Below the pieces are notes generated by a model. That model worked only from the letters and a program-made list of their open reading frames with translations. It did not search any database and had not been told where the DNA came from. Positions 14,801 through 24,599 of a DNA stretch of 64,000 bases are shown here, one piece after another. Positions within the stretch are counted from its first letter, which is position 1, and every line of letters begins with the position of its first letter. Both the position numbers and the translations under genes were made by a program. The DNA is from Marthasterias glacialis (taxonomy: Eukaryota > Echinodermata > Asteroidea > Forcipulatida > Asteriidae): contig OU452222.1 in NCBI GenBank assembly GCA_911728455.2, positions 13,034,767 through 13,098,766 on the forward strand. The letters are read 5' to 3'.

Positions 14801-15587
14801 GCCATTTTGGTCAAAAATTTTTTATGCGATTTTATGATAGAAAATGATAGAGTAGATATCACTGAAGAGGGTTTGTGTGTGGGGAAGGGGTCAATTCGCA
14901 ATATTTGGGCAAATAGCAATATTTAGGTCAACTCTGACGTCACCAAGATGGCCGGAAAAGCTGGCTAGCTCCCGAAATAACGCGAGTTGGGACCTCTAGT
15001 TCGTTGGACACGTCTCCGGAGAGCCGCCCGCATCCACTGATTCCATGAAAACCACTTTTCAAAAGGGGTCAAAAATTGAAAATTTCTCACAGGGAGCTCC
15101 CTGTGAGCACCCGCCATTTTGGTCAAAACATTTTTATGCGATTTTATGATAGAAATTGATAGAGTAGATATCACTGAAGAGGGTTTGTGTGTGGGGAAGG
15201 GGTCAATTCGCAATATTTGGGCAAATAGCAATATTTAGGTCAACTCTGACGTCATCAAGATGGCCGAAAAAACTGGCTAGCTCCCGAAATAACGCGAGTT
15301 GGGACCTTTAGTTTGTTGGACACGTCTCGGAAGAGCCGCCCGCATCCACTGATTCCATGAAAACCACTTTTCAAAAGGGGTCAAAAATTGAAAATTCTCA
15401 CAGGGAGCTCCCTGTGAGCACTCGCAATTTTGTTCAAAATTTTTTTATGCGATTTTATGATAGAAATTGATAGAGTAGATATCACTGAAGAGGGTTTGTG
15501 TGCGGGGAAGGGGTTAATTCGTAATATTTGGGCAAATGGCAATATTTAGGTCAACTCTGACGTCATCAAGATGGCCGAAAAAGCTGG
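11847..15587. repeat. Six-monomer higher-order repeat, two copies (about 1871 bp each)
   Basis: Block 11847-13717 is repeated as 13718-15587. Shared private variants include CACTAGCTCC and a one-base deletion at 12783 and 14654, GTTCGTTGG at 13094 and 14965, GTCTCGGAAGAG at 13407 and 15277, and GTCACCAGGATGG just before each block. The duplication is recent relative to monomer divergence. Confidence 0.9.
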
Positions 15588-15740
15588 CTAGCTCCCGAAA
15601 TAACGCGAGTTGGGACCTCTAGTTTGTTGGACACGTCTCGGAAGAGCCGCCCGCATCCACTGATTCCATGAAAAGCACTTTTCAAAAGGGGTCAAAAATT
15701 AAAATTTCTCACAGGGAGGGTCAATTGGCAATATTTATAT

Positions 15741-16579
15741 TTCAACTTAATTTAACCGAAGATAGCGGTATAATCCATTAATGTATCCCATTTTCGTTCA
15801 AAAACGATTGACTGTTTGTTTTTTTTTCCACTTAAAAATCAAAATTGTCAGAGATTGGGAACACTGATAAGGCTTGGTAGAAAAATCTTAAGTATTATTT
15901 CGGTCTGACAAGAAAGTATTTACAATGCTGAAACTATTCTAATGTTTAAAAAAAGATAGATTTTCGCCCCTAATTATAGGCTGAAAATACAAAATCGAAG
16001 TTGGCTGCCAGATATGGCGGCAATTTTGGTTCAAAATTGTGGGGCTAGATATCTTGATGAAAATTACCATATCCGGTGGAGGGGCACTCTTTATTGCTAG
16101 CGTGATTTTGGGGTGTCAAAAACTTAACACTTTGCAAGGGTGGGCGGGAGGGGGGTTACATGTCGACTCTTTCACCATTTCATAATTTAGGTTTTCAGTT
16201 TTGTGTGGGCAAAATTTTAAGCCAAGTGAGATTCACTTTTAAGTTCAAGTGAGATTCTGTGGCGTCAGTTCAGCTGCCCGCTTCGCCTGGTAGCGTCAAT
16301 TCGACTCGGATATTTTGATAACAAATCTAAAACTTCAACCTGGGGGCGCGGAGGAGGGGGGGGGGGTAGGATGACTTTTTATAATTATGGGCCAACAATC
16401 AACATTTAAATTTGTGTCCAAAATTTCAAATATCACTATTAATATCGATAGTTAAAATAGTTATAGATTTGTATTGCGCGCGTCCCAAAAATTATCAAAC
16501 GCACATTTTATAAACGTATTTAAAAAAAGAACAAGCAACTCCAATTATGTTGGACAGAATTATGCAAGACGTAATTAAA
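15741..16579. other. No gene seen; satellite-flanking DNA
   Basis: AT-rich sequence with a G-run near 16355 and no convincing exon. A short stretch near 16005-16060 (GGCGGCAATTTTGGTTCAAA and then CTAGATATC) faintly resembles the satellite and may be an old monomer relic. Confidence 0.5.
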
Positions 16580-16770
16580 TCATAATGATAGACAGAATCC
16601 TTTTACCTGCAATTAGCTGAAGTAGTCCTGCATCTGAAAATCAAACTTTTACGGCCATGCGGCATTTTTAGCCTGAAACCCCGAGCAAGCCAAGATACTC
16701 CGAATGCTCTTCAAAAGCATCTTCAATGGGACTTTAGTACACGAAGCTGCCAGGGAGTAAAAACATCAGT
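16580..16770. repeat. Dispersed repeat family R1, copy 1
   Basis: Contains TTTTACCTGCAATTAGCTGA, then GTCCTGCATC, then a stretch resembling CTTCAAAAGCATCTTCAATGG. The same block order occurs at 22440-22800, 22960-23280 and 31885-32170. Read on the minus strand it ends in a splice-donor-like CAG/GTAAAA. Diverged and non-coding in this copy. Confidence 0.65.
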
Positions 16771-16796
16771 TATCTATGGCCATATTTAACCCATCA

Positions 16797-17112
16797 GGTT
16801 GTTGGGTTGTTTGATTCTTTGTTGGGTTGTTGGGTTGTTTGTTTCTTTGTTTGCTTGTTAGGTCGTTCATTTGCTTGTTTGTTGGGTTGTTGGGTTGTGT
16901 GTTTGTTTATGTGTTGGGTTGGTTAATGGTTTGTTTGTTTGTTTGTTTGTTTGTTTGTTTGTTTGTTTGTTTGTTTGTTTGTTTGTTTGTTTGTTTGTTT
17001 GTTTGTTTGTTGGGTTGTTTGTTTGTTTGTTTGTTTGTTTGTTTGGGTTTTTTCTGTTTGTTGGGTTAATGGTTTGTTTGTTTGTTTGTTTGTTTGTTTA
17101 TTTGTTTGTTTT
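16797..17112. repeat. (GTTT)n microsatellite with interruptions
   Basis: Long run of GTTT units, interrupted by GTTGGGTTG variants on the left and by GGGTTTTTTCTG near 17045. Open frames on both strands here (rich in CLFV or QTNK) are by-products of the repeat. It directly abuts the 3' tail side of the minus-strand SINE. Confidence 0.97.
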
Positions 17113-17275
17113 GCTCCGGGGAAGAAAGCCGGAGGGCCCGGAGAAAAACTCTCGTGGCACAGGAGTGAACCAACGCACAACTCTACTATGGCCCTAGCCT
17201 AGAATCGAACCATGGCTCCAGTGGTGGTAAGCGAGTTACAGTACAACGTGTCACTGTCTTTGCCATGGCTTATAA
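17113..17275 (-). mobile_element. tRNA-derived SINE, minus strand
   Basis: On the minus strand there is a degenerate pol III A-box region (TGGCAAAGACAGTG, 17252-17265) and a B box GGTTCGATTCT (17201-17211) spaced as in a tRNA head. A body follows containing GTTGGTTCACTCC and TTTTTCTCCGGGCCCTCCGG. The element then runs into (AAAC)n, its likely A-rich tail. The CTCCGG-containing body resembles, from memory, a conserved module in several animal SINEs; this was not checked. No acceptor-stem pairing typical of a functional tRNA was found. Confidence 0.75.
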
Positions 17276-17344
17276 ACACCTCTTATAAAAGATAGTATCT
17301 AATTCACATGAGTTGTAGCTATTGGTGCATGCCATGGTGTTTTT

Positions 17345-17565
17345 CATAACTTACTGATTACTACTTTGTAGTAACGAATTATGTAATTTGTAATAATGCG
17401 TTATTAATTTGTAATAATGAATTACAACGAATTACTAATTCATAATAACCAATTACTAATTCATAATAACAAATTACTAATTAGTAATTAAAAGTATTTA
17501 ATTCGTAATAACGAATTACTTATTCGTAATAACGATTTACTGATTCATAATAACGGACTATTTTC
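17345..17565. repeat. AT-rich minisatellite
   Basis: Loose tandem of about 20-bp units of the form AATTCGTAATAACGAATTACT with drift and partly palindromic units. No coding potential. Confidence 0.85.
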
Positions 17566-18262
17566 TCACGGATAATATATGATTTCGTTGAACGACTGGG
17601 TTTTCGTAGGAAACAGCATGACAAAACATGTCAACACATTAATGTTTACGAAACAGTGTCCAAAGTATCGATTACCTACCATGACCATGGCATTTACAGT
17701 ACCGAAAATACTATTTAAAATAAAAGAGTAATGACCTCATCAATGGGAAACCGTTGGCAACCATGTTTGATTTATGCAAATTACGACACCCTAAATCAAG
17801 GGATAGTTTAAACAAGTTCAAGTGTACGCTAAGTTGTTTATTTTTATAGCAATAAATGTGATATTAAAATATTGTTTGTGTGGCACCATTTTGAGCAAAT
17901 TGCTCGCTCATGGACTAAACGGGACTTGCTAGATTATGGTTTCTGATTAGATTGGAGAGGTTGCAATAACGAGGGGCTGCACGGGTGGTCTTTCACAGCA
18001 TCAATGACAGGAATTTTGTTGTTTCATTAGTGTTTGGGTAGTTTACTTGTGGATTTTATATTACTGTTGTTTGTTTGTTTTAATTTGAACACTATAGCTT
18101 TTATTTCTTTGGACTTTTTGTGCAAAATAAGAGTGCCGTATGATATCAGACCTTCAATACTTAACACCAATTAGAATCCAATCTTATCCTTTTATTATCC
18201 TAGCGCAAGGACATTGCTCTCATGGTTTAATAAAGAACACTGATCATTGAACAGAAATATTT
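17566..18262. other. No gene seen
   Basis: AT-rich sequence without a long frame, recognised repeat or clear splice-site pair. Confidence 0.5.
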
Positions 18263-18310
18263 ATGATCAAACAGCCCTGTGGAATTTACAAAATAACACA
18301 TAAGAAACGG

Positions 18311-18733
18311 TTAAAATTCAGTGAATTCGGGCGATTTCATTGCGTAGTACATACCATTACGAAACGACTCAGTTTTCTTGGTCGACTCGGACTCAAGGTA
18401 CCGGGAAGTACAGCGCTTGCACCAGTTAGTAGCCCGGAGTGTGTGCCGTCTCCCTGCTGCAGTCTCCCCGCTGCCACCTCCCGGGCGACCGCACCCAAAT
18501 ATCTTCTCGTACAAGTTACTCTCGGCATGCAGTCCTCGGTGTGGCAGTGCAGGTCTGGGAAGCCTCGGTATGTATACCGTTTCGACATACAATAGCGTGT
18601 TAAGACGAGGCCAGAGTTGACCAATATCGTACTTTCCTTCTGTTCTCCTGTCACTTGGCGCTTGATGTGCTGCTGTGCCGCCACTGGCCACACTGTATCT
18701 TTCTGCTGTTGTTGCAGGTCTTGCCACGCTCAC
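18311..18733 (-). other. GC-richer open frame, possible exon, unrecognised
   Basis: A 140-codon frame on the minus strand (from a non-ATG codon) crosses the only notably GC- and CpG-richer patch in this part of the window (18380-18560). It ends in a lysine/serine-rich tail and TAA. No family is recognised, and overlapping open frames exist on both strands, which weakens the case. A plus-strand acceptor-like TTTCTGCTGTTGTTGCAG ends near 18717. It could be an exon of a host gene or chance. Confidence 0.2.
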
Positions 18734-18924
18734 GTGTAAATGTCCAATGACCTACAAGATGTTGCTGGCCATCTCCTCATGTTTTCTATCAGTTTGTCAA
18801 GCAAGATGTTCTTTTTATTTTTTCCAAACACATCATCGTTTGCCCTGCAATATTGTGTTATCGAGTATCACCGTGGTCCTATCATTTTTCAACCATAATT
18901 CGTTAAGTTTTCCTCTTTGCCGCC

Positions 18925-19428
18925 ATGACACTAAAAACCGCTCTTTACACCACACGAACTCATGAAAAGCAATCAAGCGTGACCACTTATCAATGTATAA
19001 GAACTAAGCGCTCGTTCAGCAGTTCACAAAGCATGACAAAGAATAATGGGCTTCGTGACCAAGTGCAGCAAAATGGTATGCTGCAAAATACCTGGGAGTG
19101 CACTGTTCTCCAATTCAGAACACGAACATTTGGTGTGTTGCTCTGGTGTCACATGGCGCCCTCAATAGGCAAGTATTCACTACAAGAATTATTTGCCCAT
19201 TGCCTTTTAAAGACACAAATTAATGTTGCTTTGAGTGGAACTTGTTGTACGGATCCCATTGACTACAAATATGGGTCACTGGTTTTGTTTATCTGGATTC
19301 TTGTGACTCGAAATAACGGTGTCTGCCAACCCGGGACATTGCTGTCTCTTGACTTTGTACAGTTGGTCATCTTTATACCAAAACAGGATCAGTGCAATCA
19401 GCAGCGACACAAATGGCTCAAATTTTAG
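18925..19428 (+). other. Open frame of 167 codons, unrecognised
   Basis: Starts at an ATG at 18925 and stays open to a TAG just before a G-run. Composition is ordinary, with no signal peptide, membrane segment or known motif. It is flanked on the right by a dispersed repeat. Chance openness is possible. Confidence 0.15.
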
Positions 19429-19770
19429 GGGGGGGGCACAAAAGGGGGCACCCTTTTTCTATGGATACTTCTGGACGATTCAAACTGTAGTTTGCGTTAG
19501 CGTTTCTGTTAAACGAGCCCCTTTTAGCGTTTGTGTTATGTCAGTTACTATTATTACTCCGTTTCAAAATAATCTGACGAGGATGTAAAATTAATTACTC
19601 TGTGTCTAAGTGAAAAAGTTGTTTGTTTTTTTTAGCACTGAAATTATTATAAAAAGCTGATAAAATATTACCATTTTACTCTCAAATTTTAATCTCAAAA
19701 GACCAGATTTCAAATGAGGGGGGTGCGTCACCGGGGGGTGGGGGGGGCTCATCTGGTGGCATGGACATCA
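19420..19770. repeat. Dispersed repeat family R2, copy 1
   Basis: G-run followed by GGGGGCACCCTTTT, then AGCCCCTTTTAGCGTTT, CTCTGTGTCTAAGTG and GCTGATAAAATATTACCATTTT. The same order of blocks, diverged, is at 37070-37345. No frame is conserved. Confidence 0.55.
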
Positions 19771-22430
19771 AAATGATGGACTCCAAGGTCAAGTTCAGTT
19801 TTGTGAGGCATTTATTTTTCAATAGTCCAGTCCTTATGAAAGCGGAGGGGGGGGGAGAGGGGGGGGAGCAAGTCTCTGACCTCCCTTTCAATGGTGTAAA
19901 ATATCATTTGATGGGTCTGTACAATCCAAAGAGGAATTTATGCATCAGTAAAAAAGGTCAAATTCAATGCCAAAATTATTCCTGTTCGAAAATGTACAGA
20001 CTCATAAATTCAATATGTGACCTCACTTTGACGTTTTGGGATTTTGACAAAATTTGCACTGGAAGGATGTGACATAAAATTTTTAGCTGTTATAACTTAA
20101 GGTTAGAGACTTGTTTTACCCTTTCATGAAGACTCTATCTATTGGAAAATGAGTGCATCACAAAACTGAATTCGTCTTTTGAGCCCCTCTATACTGCCGC
20201 TCTATATTTCCCATCGGGTTTCACTACACATCAGGAAACAGTCAGTAATTCTTCAAGTTTCCCCCTATTCGTTTGGCATATTAATTTTCACATTAGCGAT
20301 AAACTAGCTGTTCATAAAAATGAACAAAATAAGGTTTCTGTACAACCCAGACTTTTGTTCCAAAAACATTAGGAGAAAATCTCAACCTCTCAGCAAAACA
20401 TTTTTCAACATATTATTTTTGGTTTGATTCCTATGATGATATTTTTGTGCCTGTCCTGAGTTCCATTTTCATTCATCTTCTCTACAGCCTCCATGGTTTA
20501 GAGGTGACACCAATAATGCACAACATGCACAGTGTTTCACAGAACAGTCTGAACTGTGCCAATTTAAGGTGTTATGTTTTGGATTTGCAGGTCAGGATGA
20601 CCCCCGGATGGGTCAAGAACACAATGGACGGGCTGAAAACTATCGCTTCACAGGACCTTAAAATAAAAAGGCTTCAGTAGTGTCTATAGCGTCATTTAAA
20701 GCAGAGAATTACACCTTAATCGATAAATCGACTGTTCACCAGTGGTTTTTCAAACCTCTGTTCATTACAGGGAGGGTTGTGCACAACACCATTTGTTTGC
20801 CCCAAATGATAATAATTATCTGAAATCAAAAGTCACATGTTACAATTTAAAACATCTATTTTGTTGATTCAAGTGATTTGGAAAACAAATGTCATGAAAC
20901 TGATTGCTCATTTCACAGCGAAATCATGTTGGTTTTATTTCCTTCACAAATGATTCACTTTGTACACATTGAAATATAAATCCTTCAAAGCTTTCAAAAC
21001 GTGTTCTGAAAACTGTTCTTTTATCATCAAGTTCAACATTCTCTCCCTGGTCTTCACATCTTAGCAACTGTTGGCTCCGCAATATTAACAGAGATGACAT
21101 GAAGGTTGTCTGCATTTTCAACCAATCCTGTCTGATTTATTTTGTAAAGAAGTTGTAATTGTCTAGCTGGCTTTTGTTCTGGAAAAGGTTTCTCAATGTT
21201 GAAGTCTTCAAAAAAGCTTACCAGGTGGTTTATTTTCTCTGGACAAAAAAAGTTGACTGAAAGTTATAATCCCTTTATGAAGTTCATATTGATGTGAACT
21301 TGTAGCACGTATGTCCTCAATGTTTACCAGAATGTCATTGAGTGGTTAAATTCAAAGAAGTTGGTATCCTCAAAGACTTGTCCATTGAACTACATGTAGG
21401 TCCCATCTGATAAACAAGTCACTTTGCTCACAGTAAAAGAGCACTTTTCATGTGCAGCTTGACTATGCAGCAATGTAGTTACTCAAGGTGCTTGTTGGGC
21501 TTCCATATGTACAAGTTCCTGTGGTACAACTCCATCTGATGTGCTGCGTAGGTCTACTATCAGGGAGGGTTATTTCCATTCAGGATCCTCAGCAGACGTC
21601 TGAATGCATACCCTTGAAAAAAGAAGAAACAAACACTAAATAGATTATCACAAATATTACAAAATATTGACAATGTCATTTCAAAGTGGTTGCATGGAAT
21701 CTTGGATCTTGGATCTACCACTCTGCAATGACTTGAACTGTTGACCTAGTGACTTGACTGTTCAGTTAGGATTAAGTTGACTTGCTTTGAATGACCATTT
21801 TTTGATACAACCTGTGTGACTTGCACCAACACATAAATCATGAGCAAAGTATACAAATGAGGAGTTTCAAACAATGGTGGTTAATTTCTCTGATCACAAT
21901 CTGTCCTAAAGAGAATTCTGCATCTCACTGTGCCTGAAGCAAGGTGCTCAACTTACTCCATTCTCTCAAAATTTGTGTAAAAGGTTTGTTCACCAACTGC
22001 GCTGCAGCTGAGACCCACTCAGGCAGGAGGGTAATCCTTCATGTTTCTACCCTTGAGGTAATTTTACAACAGGTCCTTTCGATCGGTAAGCAGTTGGAAC
22101 AGCCAATTTAATTTTCTCAAATATCGAACTTGCCTGCTTTTTCCAATTCCTGACCTCAGGTACCATTTTGCAAAGGGTCAATAGCATGTGACACTCAAAG
22201 GTTGTGCTGTTGCACTAGTACTAATAGAATTGACATTGAGTACTGGCATGTATTGATTGTGTACTGAGTAAATTAGTGTCCATGTAAGCTTGCTTGCCAA
22301 CACACGTATGGCTGTTAGCGCTGAATGTGCAATAGCAAACAGATCTTAATCTGCTGCAGCTATGAATTTATCAGTCATTTAATACTAGGTAAACATGGTC
22401 ATATGACCACCTTCCAACCAAAAGGACTGC
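19771..22430. other. No gene seen
   Basis: Contains several G-runs (near 19850) and short open frames with no recognisable protein. No splice-site pair flanks a convincing exon. Confidence 0.45.
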
Positions 22431-22439
22431 ATAAACTGC

Positions 22440-22800
22440 CTGGGGAATTTATGAATGTTTGCCCCCCCCCCCCTTCAAACAAGCCAGCAGCCTCACAATC
22501 CATAACTCCAGAAGTAATGGGTATAAACAAACAAAAAGCAGTTAGCTCCAGCAGTCTTGCATCCAAACATCAAATTTCTGACAATCCAATGACATCTTCA
22601 CCATGATGAAATGTTGAGTAAGCGGTAATGCTCCAAATGCCCTTCAAATGCATGTTCAACAGAATTTTTTGCACACAGAGTTGTCAGAGAGGGAAAACAA
22701 GACTTTTAGAATGGCAATATCTTCCAAAATGTTGCAAGGATCTGGACAAATGTGCCACTGTTAGAAAGTCTTACTCAAGGGCTCTCTGGCAATGTGTAGT
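22440..22800. repeat. Dispersed repeat family R1, copy 2
   Basis: Holds a C-run, then CAGTTAGCTCCAGCAGTCTTGC, CCCTTCAAATGCATGTTCAA and GGGCTCTCTGGCAATGTG. The minus strand contains a degraded reading CHICPDPCNI...LFSLSDNSV that matches the better-preserved copy at 31885-32170. Confidence 0.75.
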
Positions 22801-22959
22801 CTAGGGTTTAGGGATAAACAGGGAGAATACAATGGGCCAGAGAATGAGGCCACCCCCAGGAGTTAAAATAATTATTTACATGGCTGTGTGTGTACGTGAA
22901 CAATGGCCCAACAAGAGTGCTGCACTGAATCGAAAAACAGACCTGCTCCGAACAAGTCA

Positions 22960-23280
22960 ATAGCCTCCTGTTCATAAATCCAGAAATAATGACGGTAGAA
23001 AAATTGATTTTACCTGCAGGTAGGTCCAGCTGTCCTGCATCCATAAATCAAACTTTCCCAGCCTTCAATCAGCATCTTCAGCCCTCAATCAATTAGTAAG
23101 TGGTGATGCTGCTGCTCCCAATGCCCTTCTAACACACGTTCAATGGGATATTTGTTCACAGAGCTGTCAAAGAGTGAAAACAAGAGTTAAAAACTGTCAT
23201 ATCCTCTTAATATTGTAAGGATTTGGATAAGTGTGACAATGTCGGTAAGCCCTAAGCAAGGGCTCTCTGGCAACATTTCC
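22960..23280. repeat. Dispersed repeat family R1, copy 3
   Basis: Carries TTTTACCTGCAGGTAGGTCC, GCCCTTCTAACACACGTTC, GAGCTGTCAAAGAGTGAAAA and GGGCTCTCTGGCAAC in the same order as copy 2, only about 170 bp beyond it, so the two may be one tandem duplication. The minus-strand coding remnant is broken by stops. Confidence 0.75.
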
Positions 23281-23606
23281 ATGTGGGCAAAACATTTGAA
23301 TTATGGCATTATGCGGGCACTAACAAAGACTAACATCTGTTTTAGGAGGTTTGTTTTGGCCATGGCAAAACTACAATGAATGAGAAACATACTGAAGTAG
23401 ACCCAGTAACTGGGGTGTTGTAGTCCCTTTTTTGGTGACTTGGATGGGCATACTATCGCTCATGTGAACCATTGGGGGTATACACTGTAATGAAGGCAAT
23501 TTGATATGACGGTGTGATACCCTATTAAAACAAACTGCCCCTGACGAAGAATCAACAAAGATATCAAAGAAGAAATAACAGGAACTTAATTGTACTTACA
23601 ATCATT

Positions 23607-24065
23607 TCTTGTCCTCTAAATCGATGTTTTTTAAACCCAAAGTAAAACTAGGGCCCGCCATGCACCCTTTAAATTTGGGATTTGGATATTCGTCGACGAC
23701 TAATTTCTCATTTCAAAAGTTGTATTCACTACGCAGATTGCATGTTCGCTGATGCCCTGAGATGAGTTACAATGCTTTTGTACAGTCAACATAGGATACC
23801 AGCTGTGTAGTAGTGGCTGTTTAAAACACACTCTCTCTGTATTCATTGTTGGGGGGGGGGGGGTCATTGACATCCCACAGCTGGTATCCTGCCTGGACAG
23901 TACAAAACAATACTCAACTCAGGGCATCATTGATGATACAACCTTTTACACATGAGGAAACAGCTGTTTATGATAATGTAGTGTCACATGACCGTTCAGT
24001 AAGAAAATGAACCTAATGGCTGGTTTTGCTTTTGGCTTAAAAAACAACGATTTGGAGGACAGAAG
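23607..24065. mobile_element. Foldback-type inverted repeat element
   Basis: The left arm begins TCTTGTCCTCTAAATCG and contains GATGCCCTGAGATGAG and GGATACCAGCTGTG. The right arm contains the reverse complements CACAGCTGGTATCC, CTCAACTCAGGGCATC and CGATTTGGAGGACAGAAG. Arms are about 190 bp, imperfect, and separated by a spacer with a 14-base G-run near 23854. No transposase frame. No target duplication was identified. Confidence 0.7.
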
Positions 24066-24254
24066 AGGATCGCAGGCCATGATTTTAACCGAGGCCACCG
24101 AGGCCATTGGCCTCATGCCCTGTCGAGTTGACCAGCATGCCCTTCAGAAAAATTGCACTGTCACTACCAACTTGGCCAACATCAAATTGTTTGATTAATC
24201 TAATTTGGCCAGCAAATGCCTGCCCCCATGTTTCATAAGATTAAGGCCTGGGAT

Positions 24255-24420
24255 CGTAAGTAAAGTTCAGGAAAAGTTTTCGTATCCAACAACCACTTTT
24301 TGGACATATTTTTGCAATGTTTTTTTTTCAACCTTTCCAGATAGGTAAGGATAGAGTTTTACCTAAATTAATCATGGAATTATAATGGCAGTCGGATATG
24401 ACATTTTAGCCCAATTAAGT
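24255..24420. repeat. Dispersed repeat family R3, copy 1
   Basis: Shares ACCACTTTTTGGA, TTTCCAGATAGGTAAG, ACCTAAATTA and GACATTTTAGC with 39485-39645 in the same orientation. In both places the repeat follows a GGTTTTGCTTT...GGAGGAC block, which here is also the right arm of the foldback element. Confidence 0.75.
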
Positions 24421-24599
24421 GCCTGTTATTTAATCTTTGATATCTTGAGAAGCTAGTAGGTGATTTTCAGCAATTATCTTATCTTTGTTGTAATTGTAAT
24501 TTGGGCAATTTTTTGGAACAGGGTATCACACAGTCATAGTCAATCAATTTCATCACAGCGTACACCGACATGCAACAAGTTTAGACGGCTGGTACCCGG

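Larger units (their letters stand above)
1..15740. repeat. 312-bp satellite array, about 50 monomers
   Basis: Head-to-tail array. Monomers begin with CTAGCTCCCGAAATAACGCG at 1, 313, 625, 937, 1250, 1562, 1870 and so on to 15588. Most are exactly 312 bp; a few are 308-313 bp because of small indels, such as a 4-bp loss in the 1562 monomer and 3-bp losses in the 2182 and 4986 monomers. Neighbours differ by only a few bases; the main variable spot is an A/T run just before TTATGCGATTTTATGATAG. Each monomer contains a perfect 22-bp palindrome (half-site CTCACAGGGAG) and a CRE/YY1/ETS-like cluster. The array continues beyond the left edge of the window. The last monomer (from 15588) has an internal deletion and the array stops near 15740. 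Monomers at 13094, 13407, 14965, 15277 and 15588 are the most diverged. Confidence 0.98.

Noticed and set aside
1-15231. Dozens of 88-codon minus-strand frames as separate genes
   Set aside because: They start from TTG, are one frame of a 312-bp satellite monomer, and several are broken. Treated as repeat by-product.
1-15740. CRISPR array
   Set aside because: Repeat-spacer structure is absent; whole 312-bp units are repeated.
16827-17202. CLFV-rich and QTNK-rich frames
   Set aside because: Direct translation of the (GTTT)n/(AAAC)n tract, open on both strands.
17195-17270. Functional tRNA gene on minus strand
   Set aside because: The A and B boxes are present but there is no acceptor-stem pairing and a long SINE body follows.
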